From Agarilytica rhodophyticola (lineage in GTDB: Bacteria; Pseudomonadota; Gammaproteobacteria; Pseudomonadales; Cellvibrionaceae), in NCBI RefSeq assembly GCF_002157225.2, contig NZ_CP020038.1, positions 2,503,001 through 2,567,000 on the forward strand: a stretch of DNA of 64,000 nucleotides. The letters are read 5' to 3'. Positions 37,672 through 45,400 of this stretch are shown piece by piece. Made by a program: the position numbers and the translations under genes. Under the pieces are notes generated by a model. It was not told the DNA's origin, did not search any database, and saw only the letters and a list, made by a program, of their open reading frames with translations. Numbering within the stretch: position 1 is the first letter of the stretch; every line of letters begins with the position of its first letter.

Positions 37672-37702
37672 AATAGGCTTAGCAACAATTGTTGAGCCTA
37701 TT
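37672..37702 (+). terminator. Candidate terminator after pilus cassette 1
   Basis: Arms AATAGGCT (37672-37679) and AGCCTATT (37695-37702) enclose an inner CAAC/GTTG stem. It starts 10 bp after the pilE stop. The following sequence is pyrimidine-rich but without a clean T-run. Confidence 0.5.
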
Positions 37703-38501
37703 TACCCACTTCCTTCTTGTTTGTTTATCTCTGTCCTATGCTGTTCAAATAAGCCGTACTCTGATGGCTATTTCTGGCCTTCCTTAAAGTTCATGAGTTA
37801 TTACTAATTCTTGCTTACTTAATATGCTTCCAGTGATGTAGGTAGCTTTAAAACTTGAGCTTAGGAATCATTGCCTAGATTTACTTAATCGCGCTTCTCA
37901 TGGCTAAACTAGCATGCTTTAGGGAATAACATAGGATTGATGTAATCAGTGTCGATAGGCTTAGTATTAACCCGACGGCAGTATATGTTGGTTTAATAGT
38001 GACGCATGGATACCCGCGCGCGAGTCTCTTAAAATTAAGCCGCTAAGATAATCGTCATTAGATAGCCATTTGAATAACTTTATTTAAAGCCCGTCTTGCC
38101 TACCGAAGATTTTCGGCGAAGCGTCCTCGTCTCAATAGTCTACGCTGACAAGACCATTGTTAGAGTAGTTTGGCCCAAAGTTGATTACTCTTATGTTATA
38201 AGCCTTAAGTTAATCTTTTATTTATTGTATACCAATACATTTGCTACTTAGGTGATAAGACGAGAATGTATATTTTAAGTGATATGTCATTAGTTATGCG
38301 AAGATTTTTCTTTGTAAGATAAAAATCAGAAGGATTATATTCTAGTAGTGTCTTGTATAAATATCACTTGCCTTTTTTATGTTTTAAATATCTAGTGCGA
38401 TAATTTTCCGTGTCGCTTTTTTATGGAAGTTATTTTTGAAAAATTATACATTTTTATTTTTTATAAAAAGTTAATATGTTAATTAAACTTTAGAAAAATA
38501 G

Positions 38502-38515
38502 ATGATTTAAATCAA
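38502..38515 (+). promoter_or_regulatory. FNR/ANR-like palindrome in the spacer
   Basis: ATGATTTAAATCAA differs from TTGAT-N4-ATCAA at one specified position. It is about 900 bp before the second fimT-like gene, so its relevance is doubtful unless an unrecognised transcript starts here. Confidence 0.25.
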
Positions 38516-39132
38516 GAGTTTATTTTTGTATTAAATGTTTTTGTCTTTGCTAATTTTTTGAAAATAGAGCCAGAGATCTAGTATCTGATGTTTGCTATTT
38601 AAAAAATTTACTTCTTTAATTGCACCATTTTATTGTGGTCTATATAACTAAATTGATGGTTATTGCGTTATAGACTTTTTAGCCAATATCATTGATTCTT
38701 TGTATTATGCGAAAAATCGAACATATCGATATCGGTACATGCTTTTCAATCTTGGGGATAGTGAATGTGTCACATAATTCATTTTTCAAATGTTTATAAT
38801 AATTAGTGTCAGTTAATTATCATTGTATTTTAAAAGCGGTTTTGGGTTTGTCGAAATTATTGATTTTCTATTGTATAGGCGTTAGTGGATAAACATCTAA
38901 TAGTTGACGGCTTGGCTTAAATAAGTGATTGGCTACTTAAATTATTTTGTAGAAACATTAAATTTGGCATAAATGACATCTGCGATGCTTACCGAATATT
39001 AAGCGCTGATGTATTTTTGAATGAGCTTTGCTTGTATTGATGTTTTGTCTAGATTTTGTTTATGTGCGCTGTTGATTTTTTTGCATTATAGTTTTTGTTT
39101 TTTCTGGTAACTTATATGGTATTTAACTTGTT

Positions 39133-39180
39133 TAGTACCTAGTTTAATATAGTACTTATCTAGTACTAATCGCTTAGTAC
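39133..39180. repeat. Four TAGTAC repeats upstream of pilus cassette 2
   Basis: TAGTAC occurs at 39133-39138, 39150-39155, 39161-39166 and 39175-39180, i.e. four copies in 48 bp at spacings of 17, 11 and 14. Three are followed by T, giving the palindrome AGTACT. No such cluster is present before cassette 1. Could be an operator array; no known regulator is matched. Confidence 0.4.
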
Positions 39181-39309
39181 TTATTGGAAGTGTATTGTTA
39201 ATTAATCGGAAGGGAAGCCTTGTATCATGGTGTGTTTAGTTTACATGTTCTCGCTTTGAATTTTTTCCTAATGAATTTTGAGATATTTTTATCTAGACAT
39301 TTTTTAACT

Positions 39310-39325
39310 TGAGAACTACATCATG
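39310..39325 (+). promoter_or_regulatory. Degraded CRP/Vfr-type site upstream of pilus cassette 2
   Basis: Ungapped alignment with the region around the perfect box at 28879 places TGAGA-N6-TCATG here, matching 7 of 10 consensus positions. The flanks (CTT before, TTTATTATTTT after) are conserved, so this looks like the same ancestral site after loss of key bases. Confidence 0.45.
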
Positions 39326-39362
39326 CTTTATTATTTTGCTCTCCCATCTGTTCTCATTTTTA

Positions 39363-39418
39363 TACCGCTTATCCTTTTTTGATTATGTTTAACTAAGGCG
39401 CTTGTTACAGTTAAAATT
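39363..39418 (+). promoter_or_regulatory. 56-bp promoter/leader block shared by both pilus cassettes (copy 2)
   Basis: Counterpart of 28941-28996, 46 of 56 positions identical and abutting the ATG at 39419 in the same register. The differences concentrate in the part nearer the start codon. Confidence 0.6.
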
Positions 39419-40057
39419 ATGAAAAATATAAACGATCAACATGGATTTACATTAATTGAGTTGCTCATCACTTTAGTGATTTTAGCGATTCTAGTTTCTA
39501 TCGCTGTACCTTCTATGGAAAGTTCAGTTAAAGGAAACACAATACTCGGCTTGCAACGTGAATACTTAAGCGCTTTTAATTATGCGCGCTCCGAAGCGGT
39601 TAGCCGTGGTAAAACGGTAAGTATGTGTCCTAGTTCAGATTCATCCACTTGCAATGGTGCAAATTGGAGTGATGGTTGGCTGGTGTTTGTTGACAATGGC
39701 AACGGTGCCAGTGGCGGCAATGGCACTTATGATGCTGCCAGTGGTGAAGAACTGTTAAAGGTTGCACTGCTGACAGGAAATAGCAGAGTTAGCTTTGTGG
39801 ATGCGGATAACACAGCGTCTACTTTGCCTTCTTACAGTTGGAATTTTCGCGGTTTTTCTGCAAGTCGACAGCGAGCTTTAATGGCGATTTGTGACGAGCG
39901 CAATGAGGCGAGATACGCAACATTCGCCCGAGGGTTATTAATTGAGCGTTCGGGACGTGTTATGCCAAGCCGTGATCGAGATGCTGATGGCATTCATGAC
40001 AGTTCTTTTGAAAATAATACCGGAACCGTAGTATCACAAAATCTGGATTGCTCTTAA
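39419..40057 (+). CDS. fimT: FimT/FimU-type minor pseudopilin, cassette 2
   Basis: A 212-aa paralogue of the protein at 28997. Cleavage after G9 (NDQHG/FTLIELLITL), Glu at +5, then the same EYLSAFNYARSEAVSRG segment. It differs by a Gly/Asn-rich insertion (DNGNGASGGNGTYD) in the loop after WLVFVDN and by other changes in the head. The C-terminus (DADGIHDSSFE...SQNLDCS) is well conserved. Its stop overlaps the pilV start as in cassette 1. Confidence 0.9.
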   Translation: MKNINDQHGFTLIELLITLVILAILVSIAVPSMESSVKGNTILGLQREYLSAFNYARSEAVSRGKTVSMCPSSDSSTCNGANWSDGWLVFVDNGNGASGGNGTYDAASGEELLKVALLTGNSRVSFVDADNTASTLPSYSWNFRGFSASRQRALMAICDERNEARYATFARGLLIERSGRVMPSRDRDADGIHDSSFENNTGTVVSQNLDCS

Positions 40058-40596
40058 TGATTAATATAAAACATCAGCAAGGCTCGTCGCTTATCGAAGT
40101 GTTAGTAGCGTTGTTTATTTTAGCAGTGGGTTTACTGGGCGTATTAGCCATGCAATCACGTGCAGTACAACTCAATCAAAATGCCTACCTTTATTCTCAG
40201 GCTGCGGTGTTGGCCAATGATCTAATGGAAGCGATGAGGACATCTCCATATATCGATGCACTAGACGATTATGAAAGAAACTTTGGTGATGCTATACCTA
40301 CCGAGACTTGTGGTCTTTCCCCACCTGGATGTCCCAGTAGGGTAAGGCGAGTGCCTGTACCTGGTCAGCCCATACCTCAGCTGCAAGCGCAGCAAGCTCA
40401 AATTGTGCAATGGAATCTTTCTCAATGGTTAAGCAATATTGAAGGTGCTTTACCAGGCGGACAAGGAGAAGTGCAAATTACTGCTCCTAATACTGATGGT
40501 GTTAGGGGAGTCACTATTAAAGTACGTTTTCATATCGGCTACGATGATTCGAATACGCCTATCCAAGATATCGTAACAGTAGTAAATGGCATTTAA
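40057..40596 (+). CDS. pilV: PilV-type minor pseudopilin, cassette 2
   Basis: A 179-aa prepilin from ATG 40057 (TAATG junction). Cleavage after G9 (HQQG/SSLIEVLVALF). The first 55-60 residues nearly equal those of the cassette 1 PilV. The head is about 23 aa longer, with a Cys/Pro-rich insert (CGLSPPGCPSRVRRVPVPG) and a Gln-rich stretch after it. The variable head is the part expected to face partner subunits or the environment. Confidence 0.92.
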   Translation: MINIKHQQGSSLIEVLVALFILAVGLLGVLAMQSRAVQLNQNAYLYSQAAVLANDLMEAMRTSPYIDALDDYERNFGDAIPTETCGLSPPGCPSRVRRVPVPGQPIPQLQAQQAQIVQWNLSQWLSNIEGALPGGQGEVQITAPNTDGVRGVTIKVRFHIGYDDSNTPIQDIVTVVNGI

Positions 40597-40598
40597 CT

Positions 40599-41675
40599 AT
40601 GAAATTTGTGTTGAGGAATAATTGTCAAAGTGGCCTTTCCCTTGTTGAGCTTCTGGTATCGATGTTCATCAGTATTGTTGTGTTTGGTGGTGTAGTAAGT
40701 GTTATACAGTCGAGCCGCGCTAGATTTTCTGATGAGCAAGATGTGAGCTTTATTCAAGAAAATGTCCGTTATGCACTAGAGATGTTAACGCGAGATATTC
40801 GTTCGGCAGGGAATTTTGGCTGCGCTGATAAAAATAATGCTCATGTGGCTAATCTTGTCAACGTTAGCGGCAGCATCACTGATTTATTTTCCGAAGATCC
40901 CATCATAGGCTACGAGGGGACTAACAGTGTCGCAGGTTTCCCCACGATTTTGGATCAAGCAGATGTAGGCTCAGATGCCATTATCCTCCGTTATGCAGAT
41001 ATTGATCGTGCTGTGCCGATTGGATCGCATAATAAAGGTAGTCAGAGTTTTGATTTGCCTGGAGCGAATACTCACGATTTTCTGCAAGGTGAAAAAGTAG
41101 CGATTGTCGATGCTAGTTGTCGTCATATTGGTATTTTTGAAAACACTTCCCCGGACAATGCTACCGCTGCCAATTATGGAGCTGGTAGTAATTGCTCAGC
41201 TGAAATTAAAGTCACAGGAGGTGACACTCGTTGTACAGGTGTTAATACCGGTACTGCTGACCGAGGGGAATACGCTAATGGTTCTTTTTTAATGCCTTAT
41301 ATTGCTAATGCTTACTATATTGATGTGTCGAATGTTGTACCTGCACCCAGAGCAGGAGTAGAGCCTTTGAAAAGTTTAAAAAGAAGGGTTCTATCTGAAA
41401 GTGGTTTTCGTACAGAGGAGCTTGCACAAGGAGTGGAAAAGATGGAAATACTTTACGGAGAAGATACCAATACAGACGGTATCGTTAACATATTTCATGA
41501 TGCCAGTAGCGTGTCTGATTGGGATAGCGTAGTTGCAGTGCGTTTGAATCTCATTTTTCGCTCCCAGAGTGAAGTATTTGATGAAAATCGGGCTGTGACA
41601 TTGAATGGTGAAAATTACAACGACCGGTTTTTACGTCAGCTCGCCAGCTCGACAGTACGTATGAGGAATCGTTAA
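40599..41675 (+). CDS. pilW: PilW-type minor pseudopilin, cassette 2
   Basis: A 358-aa paralogue of the protein at 30093, similar along its full length. Cleavage after G12 (CQSG/LSLVELLVSMF). Shared blocks include FIQENVRYA, DIRSAGNFGCADKNNAHVAN, DQADVGSDAIILRYAD and the terminal FLRQLASSTVRMRNR. It starts two bases after pilV, as in cassette 1, and its stop overlaps the pilX ATG. Confidence 0.93.
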   Translation: MKFVLRNNCQSGLSLVELLVSMFISIVVFGGVVSVIQSSRARFSDEQDVSFIQENVRYALEMLTRDIRSAGNFGCADKNNAHVANLVNVSGSITDLFSEDPIIGYEGTNSVAGFPTILDQADVGSDAIILRYADIDRAVPIGSHNKGSQSFDLPGANTHDFLQGEKVAIVDASCRHIGIFENTSPDNATAANYGAGSNCSAEIKVTGGDTRCTGVNTGTADRGEYANGSFLMPYIANAYYIDVSNVVPAPRAGVEPLKSLKRRVLSESGFRTEELAQGVEKMEILYGEDTNTDGIVNIFHDASSVSDWDSVVAVRLNLIFRSQSEVFDENRAVTLNGENYNDRFLRQLASSTVRMRNR

Positions 41676-42418
41676 TGGATGGTTTAGCAATCGCAATGCA
41701 AAGAAAATTGCTGTCAAGCAGGGGTAGCCCTAATATCTCCCATCGACAAAGTGGTGCGGCATTAATCATCGCTTTAGTCATGTTAGCGATAGTAACAATT
41801 ATTGGTGTCGCTAATATGAATTCTTCTGGTCTAGAAATGAAGATGATTGCTTCAACACTGGATCGAAATAAAGCATTTTCAATTGCTGATGCAGGTTTAC
41901 GAGCAGCCGAAACTTGGTTGGAAAAAACTTCCGGCTTGGTAGAAGAAGATTTATACACAGACACCTGTGGTTCACGAACTCTTTGTTTCAGCCCTACCTG
42001 TACCAATGGTCTTTGTTTTCAGGGGATTTATGAAGAAAATGTTATTCCAAACCGTAGGCGTTACGGTTGTGAAGTTGTGCCCAGCGGCGTTTCACGTAGG
42101 GTTTTTTGGCGCGACTCAGGACTAAATGTATGGAATAACGCGGCCCAGCATCGGACAGTTCAAATTGGCCCAGTTGATATTGAACGGGCAGACGGCAGTG
42201 TTGTTCAAGAAACATATAGCGTGAAATATATTGTTGAATTTCTTTGTTTTGTTAGTAAAGGAACTCCTCCAAACGGAGGCAAGGCCACGCCTTTTGATGC
42301 GACAAAAGATAACAATAACAATGCAGATGTCCTCTTTCGTATCACAGTATTTTTTGATGGCGACGATCGCCGTGTTCCGGTGATGTTGCAATCTAATTAT
42401 GTATTTCCATTAAGTTAA
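41675..42418 (+). CDS. pilX: PilX-type minor pseudopilin, cassette 2
   Basis: A 247-aa prepilin with a 27-residue leader and cleavage after G27 (RQSG/AALIIALVML); mature position 5 is Ile, not Glu, as in PilX capping subunits. It shares GVANMNSSGLEMKMIASTLDRNKAFSIADAGLRAAE and MLQSNYVFPLS with copy 1. It is 15 aa longer, mainly from a VDIERADGSVVQETY insertion before the KYIVEFLCFV strand. Confidence 0.92.
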   Translation: MDGLAIAMQRKLLSSRGSPNISHRQSGAALIIALVMLAIVTIIGVANMNSSGLEMKMIASTLDRNKAFSIADAGLRAAETWLEKTSGLVEEDLYTDTCGSRTLCFSPTCTNGLCFQGIYEENVIPNRRRYGCEVVPSGVSRRVFWRDSGLNVWNNAAQHRTVQIGPVDIERADGSVVQETYSVKYIVEFLCFVSKGTPPNGGKATPFDATKDNNNNADVLFRITVFFDGDDRRVPVMLQSNYVFPLS

Positions 42419-42430
42419 TGGTAAATCACT

Positions 42431-45400
42431 ATGGCTATTTTTTCTCACTTTAACCAATTGAAAATCGACATGAATGTAAAGCAATATATTGAACGCTGTT
42501 TTTGCTTAGTATTACTTAGCGTGAGCTTTAGCGTTATGAATCCTGCATATGCTCAGGTGGCTGAGGATTATTCAATTTTGCCTCCTACTGTTGTGGATTC
42601 AACCACACCTTTGGTGATGTTGGTGATGTCTCGAGATAATCAGTTGTGGCACAAAGCTTACAATGATTATTCTGATCTGGATGGCGATGGTGTGCTTGAC
42701 ACAACCTATAAAGATGACTTTGAGTACTATGGTTATTTCCACTCAGATTTTTGCTATAGCTATTCCGGCCCAGGACAACGTTTCTCCCCGACTTCTCGGG
42801 TAAGAGCCGGAAGTCACCAGTGTTCAAATGCATGGAGTGGGAATTTCTTAAACTGGTTGACCACAACACGAATAGATGTAGTGCGTAAAGTGCTCTATGG
42901 TGGTTATCGCTTAATCGATAATAATTCAGCTACTGTTTTACAACGCGCTTTTATCCCTGCGGATAATCACGCGTTTGTGAAAGTGGTTCGCAATACCGAT
43001 ATTACAGGTGATATTTCTGACTACACGCCTATTAGAGGTCAGAGCGAGCTAAGCTTTTGTAATGTGACCGATGCGCAAGCGGGCGGCCCTACGTTCTCCG
43101 CTGATATAAATTTGAATATTACCCCTCCAAGACTGAAAGTTGCCGTGGGTAATGAATTTGCTTGGGCGGGCAGTGAAAGAAACCAATGCCAATATGAGGA
43201 TGAAGGAGGAAGGGCCGAGTTTTCAGCGCGTAGGCCTCCTTTCGGTTCTATCTCTGGTATTCCTAGAGATTCTGAATTAGTGGTCCGTGTTGAAGTATGT
43301 GTAGATGGATTCGATGCAACGGATGATCAAGCCTGTCAGGAGTATCGAGACCAATCAACAGGTGATGTTAACGAAAAACCTTTCGGTTTGCTGCAAACTT
43401 ATGGTGAGACAGGTACTTATAAATTTGGCTTGATGACTGGTAGTTACTCCAATAATGAAGATGGTGGTGTACTTAGAAAGAACGTGACCTTTATGGGGGG
43501 GCTAGATGCTAACCCAAGTGACCTAGAAATTGATAGTCGAACTGGTATCTTTATTAATCAGAGTGGCGCAAGTGAAGGCATTATTCGAACCCTTAACTTG
43601 TTAAGAATCCAGGGTTGGGAGTACAACAGTACAACCTATTTAGACTGTAATCGCCCAGGTATTTCCGAATTGGAATTTTTAACATCAGGAAGTTCTGAAA
43701 GGGAATGTAAGGACTGGGGTAACCCTCTGAGTGAAATTTATTTAGAAGCATTACGTTATATCGGTGCGGCAAGTCCAACACCAGCATTCCGCGCAGATAA
43801 TCCCGATGTTTTGACAGGACTTAATACAGCAACTTGGGCTGACCCCTATGATGCTGATGCTCCCTGCTCTCAATGTTCTGTTATTGTTCTATCAACAGGT
43901 CTCAATAATTTTGATGGTGATGAATTAGGTAGCGCATCTAGTTTGCCAGGTTTTAGTGCGGCTAGGATGAGATTAGAAACGGATAGAGTGGGAGTTGCTG
44001 AGGGCTTGAATTCAGGTACTTATATTGTTGGCCAAAGCCCTGGTGGTGGTGGTACGGCAGATGAGTGTGATGCTAAGAGTATCAGCCGTTTTAGTGGCGT
44101 GAGTGGCCCTTGCCCTGAGGTGCCTTCACTCAATGGCTCTTATAATATTGCCGGTGCTGCGTTATATGCTAATCAAAATGATTTGCGTACGGATCTCGAG
44201 GGCGATCAGACCGTTTCTACTTATACCGTTGCCTTGGCTGAGTCCTTGCCTAGTTTTAACCTACCCCAAGGCAGTGCAAATCCAATCACTATTGTACCTA
44301 CTTGTCGTTCACATCCTTGGCCGGCGGCGGCTCCTCCCCCTGGTGATAACGACTGGGGGGAATGTAGTTTGGTAGATTTAACTGTGGTAGAGCAAAATGC
44401 CAACTATGGTCGTTTTGTTGTTGCCTGGGAAGATTCTACCTGGGGGAACGACTACGATATGGATTCCTATGCAGTGATTGAATATTGCGTAGCCTCCGGT
44501 AATCAGACTACTGTTCGTAACGCTTGTCCCGATCTTGGATATAATGATCAAAACCCTAACTACCACAACCGTAGGCCTAGGGGCTCATCTTACAACTATC
44601 GTGTTCATCAGCGTCAACCTCAATGGCAATCTGCCGCCCCTGGCCAGGTTCAAATTCGGATGTCTGTTGCTGGCGCGGCGACTTCTTTCGCTATGCGTCT
44701 TGGTTATACAGTGAGTGGTAGTAACGGCCAAGATGGCTCTTATGTTAATGAAGTCTTGCGCTATGGTAACTACAACTTCAATGGTGTATTAAGGGCAATC
44801 CCTGGTGCTAACACTGCAGGGCTTGCAAATAATCGTGTGATATGGAGCGAAAATGTTAGGGTATTCAGTGGTGACAGCTCTTCTTCTGGGCCCAAGCTAT
44901 TGCAAAACCCCCTATGGTACGCGGCAAAATACGGCGCATTTGAAGATGTTAATGATGACGGTTTACCTGACACCACCCCTGAATGGGATAGGCTGGATAT
45001 TGAAGGTAATGAGGTAGTGGATGGTAGCGGCAATGTGATAGGTGATGGCATCCCGGATTCATTTTTCCCGGTTCGAAATCCTGCGAGATTGCCGCAGGCA
45101 CTAACCACTATATTTGCCAATCTTAATTCACGTATATCATCAGGTAGTGCGGCGGCAGTAAATGCACAAACCGGCAGCGGTGAAGGTGCGATCTATCAGG
45201 CGTTATACTCGCCTCGCTTAGAAGATTCCAATAGTAATTCCATTACCTGGTTCGGTACGGTTAATGGTCTGTTTTTGGATGACCGTGGCCGTATTCGTGA
45301 AGATGGAGATCAGGACGGCATTTTAACCAATTCTGATCGAATACTGGAACTCAATTTTGATGAAGCGGCTGGTGAGACTCTAGTTCAGGCGATTACTGTT

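Larger units (their letters stand above)
37663..39418. other. 1.75-kb AT-rich spacer between the pilus cassettes
   Basis: No convincing gene on either strand; only short frames without pilin, transposase or regulator motifs. It becomes very AT-rich after about 38200. Items seen: a hairpin just after pilE, a GC-rich patch with CCCGCGCGCGAG near 38013, a small CCGAA/TTCGG hairpin near 38103-38116, one FNR-like palindrome (38502-38515), a TAGTAC repeat cluster (39133-39180), and the promoter of cassette 2 at its end. A small RNA or long leader is possible but not demonstrated. Confidence 0.55.

Noticed and set aside
37613-37807. 64-codon plus-strand frame at the end of cassette 1 pilE
   Set aside because: It begins inside pilE in another frame and covers the terminator-like hairpin; no features of a real protein.
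38761-38773. GTGA...TCAC palindrome in the spacer as a CRP site
   Set aside because: The half sites are five bases apart, not six, so it does not fit the CRP/Vfr dimer.
39133-39180. TAGTAC repeats as a CRISPR array
   Set aside because: Repeats are only 6-7 bp with spacers of 5-11 bp; no cas genes.
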